A stretch of 64,000 nucleotides of DNA from positions 293,501-357,500 of the forward strand of contig CAJNDT010005996.1 of the NCBI GenBank assembly GCA_905221615.1, in the 5' to 3' direction. How positions within the stretch are numbered: position 1 is the first letter of the stretch; each line of letters starts with the position of its first letter. The notes beneath the pieces were generated by a model. It saw only the letters and a program-made list of their open reading frames with translations, was not told the DNA's origin and searched no databases. The position numbers and the translations under genes are program-made. Positions 24,460 to 37,744 of the stretch are shown here, piece by piece. The stretch comes from Symbiodinium sp. CCMP2592. Lineage: Eukaryota; Sar; Dinophyceae; Suessiales; Symbiodiniaceae.

Positions 24460-24763
24460 AGTTTCCTACAAGTTAAGTGGGACGACAAAGAAGCCCCTGC
24501 GAAGCTGGCTCCTCAGCTGAAGACACACCATAGGATTCAAGCAGAGCATCTCTGAGAAGACAAGCTAGGAGCCATTTGCGATTGTAGCTACAAACAGCTT
24601 GCCGCTCAGCTACACCTTGTTTCGACAAGCATTCTAGCACCGTCAACTGCAAAATAAGTCTGACATCCGATACATGGAGGCGCCCCGACGCGAGGATCTG
24701 ATTGAAATAGCTGTTGGCATGACACTTAACATAATTATTTGCTCATGAGACTGTTCATAGATA
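24460..24763. other. No gene seen
   Basis: Unassigned sequence. Confidence 0.4.
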
Positions 24764-24875
24764 CGGCTGATGATAAAAATCCTGCAATACCGCATTACCC
24801 ATAAGGAAAACATACCATAATTCCCCTAGTTAGTTTCGGGTCCCTCAGGTCATGCAGGATTTATATCATTAACCG
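24764..24875. mobile_element. Foldback element, family G copy 2
   Basis: CGGCTGATGATAAAAATCCT at the left and ATGCAGGATTTATATCATTA plus ACCG at the right. Confidence 0.75.
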
Positions 24876-24963
24876 TAGCTCTAGGACTCTAGGCGGCAGG
24901 CCAGCGCCACTTCATGGTCTTATACTGCGCGGATGGTGCCGCCAATAGGTTCACGTGCCTAAA

Positions 24964-25064
24964 GTAGGAGCGTTAACTATACTCTATACTATTTTGGGTG
25001 GTTCCTTATTATATGTATAGTATAATGGGCCCCAAGACCATATTCGAATTACTTAGGCCCCTAT
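24964..25064. mobile_element. Foldback element, family F copy 4
   Basis: TATTTTGGGTGGTTCCTTAT, TAGTATAATGGGCCCCAAGA and the right end TTACTTAGGCCCCTATA match the F consensus. The left end is diverged. Confidence 0.6.
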
Positions 25065-26347
25065 ATTACTGCGCGTTGAACTACCATCCATCTGGCCCTC
25101 AAGGGCCTTAGGGTAGAGGCTTTCACCACTGGTCTTGGACGGTCTTGGATCCACGCAGCTCTGCAATCTTTATTGATGTCAACTTCATCTACACACCACC
25201 GTTCGATATGCCGGGTCAACCTGAGAAGCAAAAGCTTCCACGGCGCATGAACACCAGCGACTGTTTCTTGCCATGCAGCTTTCACCGTAGTAGACAGCAA
25301 CGCAACGAATTCTCTCCAATTTCCGGTCTTCACATTTAAACTCATATGTCAACTCTTAAGGCCTTGCCAAGCATCCCAGATCAGGTAGGCCGCCGGGGAC
25401 TCTCCACATCATGTTTGAGGATTGTCCTGACACTCTGTGAGAAGAACTGCATGAAAGTCTGCTGAAAGGGAACGGATGTTGGGTTTAGGGTTCATTTTGG
25501 GATTTAGGGCAAGAGGGCATCATGCACAGGTTCTCAAGCAATTCTGCCGGCGTCACGGCCGCTGTTAGACTGCCAAGAAATGCGATAAGCTTTACGTGAA
25601 AAGGTATGCCCTAACTTCACTAACGCAGCGGAGCGTGGAGGAACAGTTCCACAACCCTGGATCTCGAAAACCAAACCTGAAACTCTAAACCCGCACCCTT
25701 TTGCGCTATCCCGTTAACAGCTAATTCGCTAGCAAGTGTGCGGATGTTATGGGCCCAACTTCTTCCATTTCAGCTGGCACACCCTCAACCCTAAACCCTA
25801 AACCCATCTAAACCCTAAACCCCTAAACCCTAAACCCTCAGCAACTTTTCGATTTCAGCTGTCGCAAGCGATGAGGTCGCACCGATCAAGGCCAAGCCTG
25901 ATTTTGATCTGATCTGCGAAGGATCTACCCAGCCTGATGTGTATGTTGATTAAAAAAATGTGTGTACATATATATATATATATATAATTATAATATTAAA
26001 TAGACAGATACAAGCATACAGATAGAGGGAGGGACAGAGATAACCCACATCAAAAAGAAGCAGTTGTTTACTTATTTTTATCTTTGCACAGTTTATAACC
26101 CTTACGCAAGGTGATCAAGGCTGCTTTGCAACAAGCCGGCTCTGACGGTAAATAGGCATGCAACACGAGCAAATGCAGGGTCTAGCGGAGTTTGGGGCTT
26201 AACTTCTCCGGCCAAAAGTAGCAAGAGCTCCCTTTAAGTGGAGCTCCGAGAAAAACTAGCCCTGCGGTCCTAAAGCAAAGCAAGTTAGTGCTGGCTGGCT
26301 TTTCAGGTTATACGAAACCTGCTTCGGGAACCATGGTTTTATGGAAT
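25065..26347. other. No gene seen; telomere-like patch and TA run
   Basis: 25,781-25,840 is CCCTAAA-rich with near-perfect tandem units. A TA run lies at 25,968-25,986. The rest is unassigned. Confidence 0.5.
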
Positions 26348-26405
26348 TGGGAGTTTCAGAAACCCTGAACCGAACAGTAGGATCCTTAATATGAGTACCC
26401 CTAAA
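26348..26405. mobile_element. Half of a family A element
   Basis: TGGGAGTTTCAGAAACCCTG and the core AACAGTAGGATCCTTAATAT are present, but the right arm is missing. A family D element begins 13 bp later. Confidence 0.5.
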
Positions 26406-26417
26406 CAACCCTATAGG

Positions 26418-26515
26418 CCCTAAGGGTCCATGTACCCAAGTAGTAGATACTTTGGCCCCTTTGTAGGTACTTTGGGGCAAAAGTATATACTATTTGGGCA
26501 CATGGACCCTTAGGG
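26418..26515. mobile_element. Foldback element, family D copy 1
   Basis: CCCTAAGGGTCCATGTACCC at the left and GGGCACATGGACCCTTAGGG at the right, 98 bp. Confidence 0.8.
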
Positions 26516-26665
26516 CAAGGTAATAACCCCGTGTCGTTCGGCCTCAGCGGCTTAGGCATCAGTGCGACCTTCTCTCGGCGCTGGGCACGGATATCTTTTA
26601 GGATCATGGGGTCCTTAAGGGGTCCCTTTAAGGGATCTATAGGGGTACTATAAGGGTTTAGGGTC

Positions 26666-26790
26666 TACTTAAAGGATCATGGGACTTAGTAATTTGGGGT
26701 TATAAGTAAGGTAACTACAGTTATGATTACTTATAGCCCCAACTAAGGTACTTATAACCCTACTTACTAAGTCCCATGATCCTCCAAGTA
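26666..26790. mobile_element. Foldback element, family E copy 1
   Basis: TACTTAAAGGATCATGGGAC / GTCCCATGATCCTCCAAGTA ends, with GGGGTTATAAGTAAGGTAAC and its complement inside. Confidence 0.85.
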
Positions 26791-27310
26791 TCCTTGCCAG
26801 AGCACCAGGTGGGCGGTGACTCTGCATGCCAGCATGCAGCTAAACGTTAACAGTTGCAGGAACCCTGGTGCAAACGATGGTTTCTCACTGCCTAAAGCTC
26901 GGGGACTGCGGATAAGCCTTGGAGAAAAGCCCCGCAGACCCAACGAAAACACCTTAATGTCAACTTCCGCTTTGAGGTTCTGGGAGGTCCCCCGGGCTCT
27001 TGAAATCATCCGCACCTGGACTTTTCGTGTTCCATACAGACGGCGACCGAAGGGGTAGCGGGCAGCTGCATTTCCACATATAAACACACACACACACACA
27101 CACAAAACGCGGTTTGCAGCGTCCGCTCACATGCGCTTTCTACGAGTGGCAAGCAGCTCTTCAAACGGCTTGTATGATGCAAGCAGGCGCATGCTTGGTC
27201 TGCCTTCGTGGTGCCATGCTTGAGCCACGGGCAATAGATGGTGAAAAGTTCCACTCATGCGCAAAGACGTGCCTGTGTGTTTGGGTACTGCATAGCTGCA
27301 AATGCATGGG
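26791..27310. other. No gene seen; short CA run
   Basis: CA run at 27,086-27,104. Other sequence unassigned. Confidence 0.4.
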
Positions 27311-27760
<450 letters not shown>

Positions 27761-28744
27761 GAGATAGAGAGAGAAATATACGTACATGGTAACTTTGGTT
27801 AATGACTTGTGTCTGCGCGATTTTGGAGCGCAGCTTGCGCCAGTGCTCACATCTTCGGCGATGTACTCATCTCAGACACATGTAACGACCTGACAGCTCG
27901 GAGCCAAGCTCAGCACCAGGAGAGTACCAACTAGGCTGGCTGAAACCTTTGTCACGACAAGTGGACAACTGAATCGCAAAGACTGTAAAGGCCACAGACC
28001 AGCTCCTGTTTCTAGAAGCTCTGCCCCCGGCCTGGTTGACGGCGCTTGCAAGCTACTCGTCGCCTGTGCGCAGCCGCGCGATTTCGCCTTGGTCACATGC
28101 ATCTTGGATGGCACGAGCAGGTTTTTAGGGGCGTGGCTGCATGGATCTCGTCTACCTGGCTAGACGAGCATCAAGACGCTTTTTCCTTGTGCCATCATTA
28201 TAAAAGACCTTGGGACCTTGGAATTAAAAAGATTCGGCTCTCTGTGTGAAGCAAGCTGAAGGCTGTGAGTCAAGTCACAGGCTGCTGCGGCGACCAAAGA
28301 CTGGGTCACGCGACTCCTAAGCTCTCAAGCAACGGCAACCACAAATATCCCAGAGCCGAGAGTAAAGCGTCAATGCATCGCTCCAACAGATGCCGTGCAG
28401 ACAACCACAGTGAACGCGCATCTTGAGCATGGGCAGCCGGGCTGGAGGACTGTAGGCAAAACTGGGGAAGAGGCACTACGACCAGCTTCCATTGGCTCCA
28501 CAATAGTTGACCACATCCCTCTCACACCCCAACCCGCAAACCCCCAAGCCCTAAACTAAACCCCACCCAAAGGGCTACAGCTGAATAAGGAATCGCATCC
28601 ACCAGGTGAGGCTTACGAAAAACATGGAAGGCCAGCTTCCCTGTTTGCCCCTTCTTCTGAACCCAAGCTCCTCAAGAACCAGCCCGCGGCTCCCACCAAC
28701 AAAGGAAAATCATGTTACGAAAACCATATGTACAAAGATAGATG
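27761..28744. other. No gene seen
   Basis: Unassigned sequence. Frames at 28,046-28,249 (plus) and 28,306-28,503 (minus) have no recognisable motif. Confidence 0.4.
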
Positions 28745-28835
28745 TATGCATAACTGTATGTATGTATGTATGTATGTATGTGTGTATGTATGTGTATATT
28801 ATATACACATACATATATATATATATATATATATG
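28745..28835. repeat. TATG tetranucleotide then TA repeat
   Basis: TATG units at 28,755-28,800 run into CATA/TA repeats to about 28,835. Confidence 0.9.
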
Positions 28836-30743
28836 TATGGTATTCATATTTAAGTTTATGTCCACATGAGCTCGAAGCCGTGAATACGCCACAGTAAGGT
28901 CTGTTTCTGGAATGCCCAGGTGCAGCGATGGTGGCGGCCTTGCCTGGTTCGAGAGCCCAATCTTCGGTGTAACTACAGCTTACTCGCTGGAGCTCGTGCA
29001 ATTGATGTGGCAGCCGCCCTTGTTGGAGCAAATCTGCGAACAGCTTTTTAGCAGGAGACATCCAATACATAGCACAAGTGCTGAAGATGTGGTATCTGGG
29101 CTTCAAGCTGTGATTACTAGCACAGTATACCTATTGTGACCAGTGGAGTTTCTGGCGATAATAAAGATGACGATGCTGGTGACGGTGGTTGTCGTACTGG
29201 TGGTGCTGGTGGTGGTGGTCGTGGTGATGGCGGCAGGGGGCGCTGACAATAACGGTATTGACAGTGGCGACCGTGCCGGTAGTGAAGCTGTTACGGATGT
29301 CGGTGCTGATTGCGATGCTAATGGTAGTGAGTGTAAGGATGAGGATTGCAGCTGTGACGACGACGACAAAACTGAAAACGATGATGGTTCATTATGCTGA
29401 TGACTTTGACGATGACGGCCCACACTCAGGAAAACAATCTCACATGATCAGCCCATTGAGGCAACGAGGGCAGGGACGATGCTACTGTAGCACTTCAGAA
29501 ACGAAGCAGAGAGAATGCACAAGACTATTACAATACTAAAGTGATATGTGTGGCAACAAGGCTAAGCTGTATCATGAAACGCAACTGCACCATGAAACAC
29601 AGGCAGTACCGCTGTATTGCACAATAGCAATACCGACCAAAGCGCAAGCCACCGCCATCAGAGTAGTGCTTGTAAGCACGGCCAGGATAACTCTTACAGC
29701 TCCCATCACGAAAAGAAACTTCAGAAACTACCCCTCCAATCCCTCATCCCTGAAACACACAGAACTGTTCAAGCCAGAACTAACCTGCATGAAAGCTGCC
29801 GGCGACGCACCTCCAGTCAAGAAGGTGTCGTGTCCTCTTTTGAAACTCCGGGGTGTGCTGCTGTGTGAACGCTTTGACAACTATGTATAGAAGTACACTT
29901 CAAACATATGCTTATGCAAATCTCGCTTCGGATTCACCATGGCGGGTTCTGTAAAACAGCAGAGTCATGGATACCACCCTCAGCCGGCCATATGCCCCAT
30001 AGACCCCCAAGCCCGAAAGACATAGACGATCTCCGTCCCCACAAAGCCGTATACACCCCTAAACCCCCCAAAAATATAACATGTCACCTCACCCCGAAAA
30101 TTCGCTGACAAGGCCCGAGGCCTCGTTCGCAAGAATCTAGGCTTTGCGGGCTTAACATTAGATGTGTCTACTACATGAAAGGGACATTACAAAATAGGGT
30201 GTAGGTTGCAGGGTTTAGAGTTGAGCGGTTTCTATAAGGTCTAGGGACTTCTGAGATAGCTCGGGGTTGACGCGTACCTCACAGCTGCAAACACGCCACA
30301 CCTCCACAAGCTCAAGGTGCTCAGGCACTTTCATTTTGTTGAGTTGCCACATATGGAAATTCAGGGCCCAAGTTTGTACATGTATACATGTAAATCCATG
30401 GCACTAACCCTGTCAGCCACCTTAAACAGATGCCCGGCCTCGGATAAGCGGCTCGACTACTTTGGTGCGGAAATGCCTCAGGACAGATGACCCCTGATTT
30501 GCGTCTGGCAAGTCGGCCCCCTATGCGCACAGGTATTGATAGTCATGCACAGGCGGAATTGATTGATAGTCATGGGAAGATGAATCATGACACATATTCT
30601 ACAACACGTGCACTTGCAGCACTGGGGACTGTGGTCAGGACATTATATAGTGGCGACAGCGACAGTAGCCAGGAACTAAGCATGGATCCTAGGACTCACT
30701 GTCGCTGTCGTCGAAACCGCGACTACAGCATCCGGATCACTAA
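28836..30743. other. No gene supported
   Basis: 29,155-29,400 is degenerate GTG/GAT triplet-like sequence, so its Val- and Asp-rich frame is not evidence of a gene. 30,388-30,402 includes the palindrome TACATGTATACATGTA nearby. The rest is unassigned. Confidence 0.45.
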
Positions 30744-30927
30744 TGTAGGGGCCTTCATAAATTTTGAAGAGGTTTGGGGGTGCCGTATACGATAACTTTA
30801 ATAAGGAACCCACCCCCCCCAAAAAAAAAAAAAACAAATAGTATTGGTAGTTGTTTAGGCCCATTATACTATAACTACAATAAGGAACCCCCAAAAAAAA
30901 GTATGGGTAATTGTTTAGACCCCTATA
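30744..30927. mobile_element. Foldback element, family F copy 5 with two right halves
   Basis: One left end (GTAGGGGCCTTCATAAATTT) is followed by two successive F right halves. Each has ATAAGGAACC, a C/A homopolymer run, AGTATNGG and TTGTTTAGNCCC. The first carries long poly-C and poly-A runs. Confidence 0.65.
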
Positions 30928-31037
30928 TTGAACATCTCGAGCTCGGGCTTCGAAGTTCGAAGTTCGATGCCGAGCTTGGCTTAGCAGCCCGAGAACAAGA
31001 TGAATGTAGGAGCCGTACTGATAATTGCCTATACTAC

Positions 31038-31142
31038 TGTTGATGATATAATAGAAATCCTGCATTACCTTAAAGACCCTAAACTGTGAGAAATGTGTGA
31101 TATTCCTTATTATGGGTAATGCAGGATTTATATCATCAACCG
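31038..31142. mobile_element. Foldback element, family G copy 3
   Basis: GTTGATGATATAATAGAAAT at the left and AATGCAGGATTTATATCATC plus AACC at the right. An F element follows within 6 bp. Confidence 0.8.
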
Positions 31143-31147
31143 GAACC

Positions 31148-31224
31148 GTATTTTGGGGGTTCCTTGTTATAACTATAGTACAATGGGCCCCAAAACCCTA
31201 TTCAGCTTGTTAAGGCCCCTATAT
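31148..31224. mobile_element. Family F copy 6, left end missing
   Basis: TATTTTGGGGGTTCCTTGTT, AGTACAATGGGCCCCAAAAC and TTGTTAAGGCCCCTATATG match F. The left terminus is replaced by the G element. Confidence 0.6.
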
Positions 31225-31526
31225 GACAGCAACAGCACTCTTGGCTTCACATGCAGAGTACGGGAACCAACAATCTGGGCAAGCGCTGGCACTGAGCTCC
31301 CTGATTAAGACTCTGCACAGGCAGGTCCTGCCACAGGATCTTGGTGCCACTGTCTGAACTCCGTTCTCAAACATACTGTCCAGGCCTTGAGTTGCACTCC
31401 CAAGCTTTTCGGGATCTCACAACCACTGACACGCCATCCCCTCGTCCGGCCAAAGAGTGATTGAGTGGTGCCGACTGAGTGAGACAAGCTATTTCAGCCA
31501 GTATATTCTCATCTTGACTGATCCTA
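31225..31526. other. No gene seen
   Basis: Unassigned sequence. Confidence 0.4.
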
Positions 31527-31882
<356 letters not shown>

Positions 31883-32030
31883 GAACGTGACCTTTGCTCC
31901 TCGCCCATGAGGCAATGAATTCACAGGACGGCGTTGGCCAAGTGGCTGCTGAAAGAAGGGCATCCGCGTGAAAAACAGTGCAACAGAGCGAAGGCGTCCA
32001 GCCGCTTGGACCTCAAAGCTCGGAGAGGTG

Positions 32031-32157
32031 TACTTAAAGGGTCATGGGACTTCGTAAACGGGGTTATAAGTAAGGTAACTACAGTTTTCTCACTCATAAC
32101 CGCCATTAGGGCACTTGTAACCCTACGTGCTTACTAAGTCCCATGATCCTCCAAGTA
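32031..32157. mobile_element. Foldback element, family E copy 2
   Basis: TACTTAAAGGGTCATGGGAC / GTCCCATGATCCTCCAAGTA ends and internal GGGGTTATAAGTAAGGTAAC. Confidence 0.85.
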
Positions 32158-33740
32158 TGCTTACTGCAAATCAGTTGTCTTCGTAGGGTGAGACAACTCT
32201 CGGAGACGTTGACTCTAACAAAACGCCGACACAAAACCTAATATGAACAACTCACACCCTGTGCTGACTAATATAAGGGGACACTGTTGCTGCTTCTTCA
32301 GACACCCATACCGACAGAACGAGCCAAGGCACTGCAAGTTGCCTGCGCTGTGCGTCCATGGGTTCGCCTCTCGCAGCGGCCTCGTTCAAGGACAAAGGTA
32401 GGTTACTCCGAGTCGAGGTATGCGGTGAACGGATCGAAACCAAATTTTGAAATTAGGGTTTAGGGTTTAGGGTTTGTCGGGGTGTTAGGGTCCAGGGATG
32501 TCAACGTAGGAGTCAGCAGCCCACTCCGAAAGTTTGCTCACTGCTGTGCTTCTGGGTCTGAGTTGACTACACGACTGTAAGTATACAAGAAATCCGAAAT
32601 CCCAAACTGACTCTCCGCACTAGACCAGAAATCTAGGAAAAATCACAATTCCAATTTCCACAGATTCCAACGCACCACCTGAAAGACTTCAACCCTGGGC
32701 CGAAAACCTCTACATACCTCTTCCCTTAACCTCTTCTACCCTCGAAACGCGAAAGCCCTGGATCTCGGAGGTTGCAAAGCCAAGACTGAATCATATCCGC
32801 CCGTGCCTTCAGCTGTCTTGGTGAAGACTCTTCCAACGCTAAGTCCTGAAGTCGTTCAGGAGCTAAGGAGGGTTCAGGAATTGGGACTTCTGCTTGGCTT
32901 GTTTCTGTTGGTCATTTTGCTTTCTCTTCCCCTAATTGCCCGAATTGCCAGAAAGCAGAGGAGCCAAAAATACAGGAAATCCTGCATTGGGCTTTTCCCG
33001 TCATTGGGCTCAGGGCCGCACCAGCATCCTTGCTGTCATGGCTGTCTTCTACCGTTGCTTGCGTCGCTTTGCTGTGCTTCTGTTCTGTAGTCAGCTTACC
33101 CTACACTTTAAACCCGAAGTAGCGCTGCTTGCGTTCAATGATCCCTAAACCCTATAAGCACTAAAGTGTGCCCCTTTCGGCATAATCCCCAGCAGAAACA
33201 GGCAAGACCGGTTTCTCCAATGGGCCACAGGATCTATGGGATTTGGGCATACGGACTGCAAAGGGGGGGTACTGTAATATCTGTTAACTTGAGCGCAAAT
33301 TATCAAAACCCCAACTGTCCCGGACAGCAGTTGGTGGCGTAACAGTCCTGTAGTCGTTGCTGCCTCAACATGTGACCTTTCTGCCGAAAGCACCGCCAGC
33401 CTTACAAACCTGATGCTAGCCCTGAGGAGCTCGAAGCAACAAACTCGGATCAGGCTGCCCTCAATTCTCAAACAGTACAGGACAAGACACATCAAAACCA
33501 AACAATGCAATACTATGCTAGAAGAAACTGTCCATTACAATAAAGCCTAGCTTCGCGGATGCTATGTCGGCTGCAAACGGCATCGCTGCCGTCCCACTGC
33601 ACTTCGACGACGCTAGGAGCCAGAACACCTGAGCGAAGGCCATCGATCGTTGGCGACAACAAGAACAGCAGCAGATCAAAGGTGCTGCAGTTGCCGAGCA
33701 AAGCTAACATCGTCATTCTCATCTCCACCGTCACCTCATC
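32158..33740. other. No gene supported; short telomere-like patch
   Basis: TTTAGGG units at 32,452-32,475. A plus-strand frame from 32,803 to 33,090 contains one hydrophobic stretch but starts only at GTG and has no family likeness. Confidence 0.4.
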
Positions 33741-33765
33741 TATATATATATATATATATATGTAT
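33741..33765. repeat. TA dinucleotide run
   Basis: About 11 TA units. Confidence 0.9.
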
Positions 33766-35040
33766 AATCGCAGTGGTTCTGAAGTTGACAACGGATCTAC
33801 TATAATGGTCACGCCCTCCGTCCGCAGCAGCGCAGTAGCTAAATGATCAGCATTGTGTGCTTGAGCACAATCACGATATTGACAGGCCACTGGTGCTGGA
33901 ATCTACGCCAGAACCATCTTGAAGAACGCAGCGATCATCATCGTCATCGGAATCAGCACAGCCATTGCCGTCGTCATGATTGCCAAGAACTCCTGCACGA
34001 TAGTCCACAACAGCATCATGACACCTTGATCTTTTCGCTTCTTCAGCAATCTCCCCATCTGCACCGTAACCCACAGTATCAACACAACCGTCACCATTGT
34101 CATCCTAGAAGCCATGTATTGTGTTGCTCCCCTCATCGTCGACATCGCAAGTAACGACCACGACCCGAGCAGCGGCATCATGATGATCGCGGCTGTCATC
34201 AAGCCAACTCATATGCAACCGACAGTGCCTTGCATAAGTAAGCTACAGCATAGACACCCCACTGCGCCCGTCTCCTTTGAAAAACCAGCTACGTTCAGCT
34301 GAACATCCGTCCAAGCCAAGAACCTAGCAACGTCAAAACAACCAGACGAACTGCGTGAAATGGTCTCCACATGTGTGGCTTAGTATGTATGTGCGGATGT
34401 GGTTGAAGGGTCTTGGTGTCAACAAGGAGAACGGTTACAGAAACGAACATTCGCCGTTTGATCCCTGGTGCCTCAGTTACCTGATCCTTTTCGATGCAGA
34501 ATGTGCCTGTCATGAGAGGCAAAGACATGTCAAGTGAGGCACGACCAGGCGTCATTGCTTCATTCCGAAGCCCTGGTTCAACATTTTACGTGCATCGAGA
34601 TCTCGACCGGATAAAGTCTCCAGCTGCCGCACGGTACTTCCACACACCCATGGCCAAGCAAAGACAGGATTCAGGCGTTTCGCGTTTATGAGTCGTGTGG
34701 CTTTGCGCATACTGCGGTCCAAAGTTCAACGGAAACCTTTTTCACCACACGACAGCGCTATCCTTGCAAGGCTTATGCTGCCGGTATCATCTGAGTGAAG
34801 TCAGTTTGTGTCAGTCTGCCAACCACACAGACTCTCTATGGTTTAAAGTTTAGGGATATGGGTTTGGTTTAGGGTTTATAAGTCCGCAACCCGAAACCTC
34901 AAGACAAGTCTGCGACCTCATTGGGCGGCCCCACGTAGCACGTGGCCCGTGTGTCCCGCAGGCAGAGTTCGACCGAGACCCAGGAAGCCAATGAGCCGGG
35001 AGGTCCTGCAGCACAGGGTTGAGGGTTTTGTGACTGAATT
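33766..35040. other. No gene supported
   Basis: 33,930-34,205 is degenerate CAT/ATC/CAC triplet-like sequence. This explains the Met/Ile- and His-rich frames on both strands. Confidence 0.45.
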
Positions 35041-35134
35041 TACCCACAGGCCCCAACGTAGTTCCTTTTTGGGATTACCTTATAGGATTCAACATATGAA
35101 CCCCAAAAAGGAACTACTTTGGGGCCTTAGGGTA
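35041..35134. mobile_element. Foldback element, family C copy 2
   Basis: CAGGCCCCAACGTAGTTCCT at the left and AGGAACTACTTTGGGGCCTT at the right, with outer TACCC/GGGTA. Confidence 0.8.
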
Positions 35135-35233
35135 GGCGGGTTTAGGTGTAGGTCTGGGGCTTGTGGGTCTAGAGTTCGGCAGCTCCAAGCTCATAGGCTT
35201 GCGGTCTTTTGATATCTAACCCCGCCTCCTCTC

Positions 35234-35362
35234 TACTTAAAGGATCATTGGACTTAGTAATTGGGGTTATAAGTAAGGTAACTATAGTTATAATTAGTCA
35301 AAACCCCAGTTAAGTTAAGGTACTTGTAGCCCGACTTACTGGGTCCCATGATCCTCCAAGTA
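35234..35362. mobile_element. Foldback element, family E copy 3
   Basis: TACTTAAAGGATCATTGGAC / GTCCCATGATCCTCCAAGTA ends, internal GGGGTTATAAGTAAGGTAAC. Confidence 0.85.
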
Positions 35363-36184
35363 TTGCTACTTTGACTAAGCCTTCAACCCCATGAGGGTTG
35401 ACGGTTTTGTTAGCTATGCACAACTGAAGCGACTTCATGCAGAGCCATCATCTGTCCATCTGTTCTTTGAAGATTGAACATTCCAGGTGTGGAAGAAGGT
35501 CGGAATAAAGCCCGGGAGTGTCACTGAAGACCGCTGCGACAGGAAGCAAGAGTGTTCGAACATCAAGGGACCACGTAGAGTCCAGCAGCAAGGATAGGTA
35601 AGCCTTGGAAGCATAGCCTGTTGAGCAATTGAGGAGGCGATGATGGTCAAGGTGAAGATGTCAGTGTGCTGCAAATCATGGAAGGCGGTGAGCTGCATTG
35701 CTTTCTATTGGCCCACTTTTCCGTACCAAGGATGACCGCTGCTTTCGAATTTCTTTAGGACAAGAAGGCAGTGAAGGCAGTCCAGAGTGGACCGGGGTCG
35801 GCTTGGAGGATATTTGAAGGGGTTCTTTTATGAGTGAAATGAGAGTATCTGCTATGGCGGAGCATCTCCCGAACCTGCAATGGTATGAGAGTATCGAACC
35901 TAATTGCCTGTGTTCCGATGACGAAGAACCACGACCGGGCCAGAGCCCAACAAATCTTGTGGAAAACAGCGCTATCTTAGCCATGCGGCAACGAGCCGGC
36001 CCAGCCACTCTAAGGCCATCATGGAAAAAAACAGCACCCTTGTCCCCCAACCCCAAACCCCGAACCTTCAAACCCCAAGAGCACGGCGTCCTCCGTCGAA
36101 TATCACTGCGCGCGGCGACCTGTGGAGGCCAACAGGCAGCCGGCGTGTGGATCGAAACAGGGCTTGTAATTTGCCGATGATGTT
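35363..36184. other. No gene supported
   Basis: Opposed frames at 35,676-36,236 (minus, 186 codons) and 35,830-36,180 (plus, 116 codons) overlap almost entirely. Neither shows a motif I can name. Confidence 0.4.
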
Positions 36185-36315
36185 GCCCAAAGGGTCCAAG
36201 TAACAATATAGTAGCTACTGGATATTTCGGTCCCAAAGCATATACTACGCTATACTATGCTATACTATACTATGCTATACTATGATGCTGACTAGACTAC
36301 CTGGACCCCTCGGGC
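36185..36315. mobile_element. Foldback element, family D-prime copy 4, with TATAC insert
   Basis: GCCCAAAGGGTCCAAGTA at the left and CTGGACCCCTCGGGC at the right. The centre has expanded into CTATACTATG repeats (36,238-36,285). Confidence 0.6.
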
Positions 36316-37262
36316 AAAAGCAGCAGAGTAAGCGCTGATGAACAGCCTGATTCCTAGCTGTCAAGGACATTGTGGCATCACCGCCACAAGCCTTGTCCCG
36401 CATCCTAAGACTATGGTATAGTATGATATATTCTAGTAGGCTATAGTATATTTGCTGTATGTAGTATGTTACAGTATATCGAATAAAAATATTATTGTAG
36501 CATGACAGCCCAATGACATGCCGATCTTCGACATGCTTCACAACGCTACGGACGCTATCGCCCAGCATCAACGGTCATGCAGCGAGTGTGCGACCCAGGA
36601 CCTCGAGTAAGAAGCCAGACCACTAAGTACTGCCGCTAAGCAGACTCGACTCCCAAAAGCCTGCTCCAAACGTAACATGTTGTTAGCAACAGCCATTGAA
36701 AAGGTAGCTGGAAAAGCGATTGATTCTGAGACGCCGCAAGCCTAGGCCCTTCCAGGACAGCCAAAGACACATGAAAACCCCCGGCCTGAAATGCCAAACA
36801 TCGCTGCACCATGGAACCCCTAAACCTAGCACCCCACCTTAGAAACCCTTCCGATTCCTCGCGCCTTGATCCCCTCCTTAAAGGAGGACGATGCTGGGGC
36901 CTCCGTGTCCTCCCAGAGCCTCAGAGACAGGGCGTCGAGGCAAGGCATACTAGGTTGGGCGTCTAGCATTATGAGAAAAAACTCTATAGTCCCGTTTTGG
37001 CCATGATTCGGAGTTCGGTATAGCCCAAAACCGCAAGCCCCTAAACCCTAAACCGTCTTCTTGCAACCCAGGCCACACCCTCGCCTCGATAAAGAGTGAT
37101 TCTGCCATCTCCGGACGTAACTCTGCCAGGGCCTGCCAGGTAAACAAATTGAAGCCTGAACCCGGAGCTCGGGTCCAAACAAGAAGTCCCCATATCTTGA
37201 AGTCTGAACAAGCACCCGGAACTAGGGCCTTGAACAGGATTTATGATGCAGTTATGCTGACG
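36316..37262. other. No gene seen
   Basis: A loose TATAGTAT-rich stretch lies at 36,411-36,490. Otherwise unassigned. Confidence 0.4.
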
Positions 37263-37305
37263 AGGGTTAGGGTTGAGGGTTGAGGGGTTTAGGGTTTAGG
37301 GTTTT
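37263..37305. repeat. TTTAGGG telomere-like patch
   Basis: GGGTTAGGGTT/GGGTTTAGGG units, G-rich on the plus strand. Confidence 0.8.
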
Positions 37306-37641
37306 ATAAGGTATCGGGCCATCGGTGGAACGTTGACGCCTCGGTTTGCATGCATGCGTTTCTGGCGCTGTGGAAGCCGATTCCGAAGAGCCCCAGATGT
37401 TCGTTCACGCGTACTGGGGTCTAGTGTTTACCTGGACCCCAAAAAACCTACCCTTCTAGGGGTTCCCTGTTATGATGCCCTTATACAAGCCCCTAAAAAA
37501 GTGGGTTATTCGGGGTTAAGGTATGGCATAGGGTGTTCAGGGCCTTGATCGTTGGAAAAAGGTCTTGGTGTATGTTGTAGCTAGTTACAATGAGGAACCC
37601 CTACATAGTATACAGAACTAGTAATTCTTAAGGCTTCTACA
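37306..37641. other. No gene seen
   Basis: Contains family F-like words near 37,570-37,620 (GAGGAACCCC, TAGTATACA) that are too worn to delimit. Confidence 0.35.
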
Positions 37642-37744
37642 TGGGTGGTTGTCGAAATTCTGGTCCCTTTTTGGGTACCCTAAACATTAGGTGCCGTATT
37701 ACAATACGGACCCAAAAAGGGATCTTAATTTTGACAACCACCCT
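37642..37744. mobile_element. Foldback element, family B copy 4
   Basis: TGGGTGGTTGTCGAAATTC / AATTTTGACAACCACCC ends, core GTACCCTAAACATTAGGTGC. A telomere-like array begins at its right end. Confidence 0.85.

Noticed and set aside
29143-29400. Val-rich then Asp-rich small frame, possibly a membrane protein
   Set aside because: The DNA is a degenerate GTG/GAT triplet repeat, which explains the composition.
32803-33090. Small plus-strand frame with a membrane-like segment (LLLGLFLLVILLSLPLIARI)
   Set aside because: Starts only at GTG, has no upstream signal or family likeness, and is isolated.
33903-34202. Met/Ile-rich minus-strand frame resembling membrane helices
   Set aside because: Derived from degenerate CAT/ATC triplets; the opposite strand gives a His-rich frame over the same bases.
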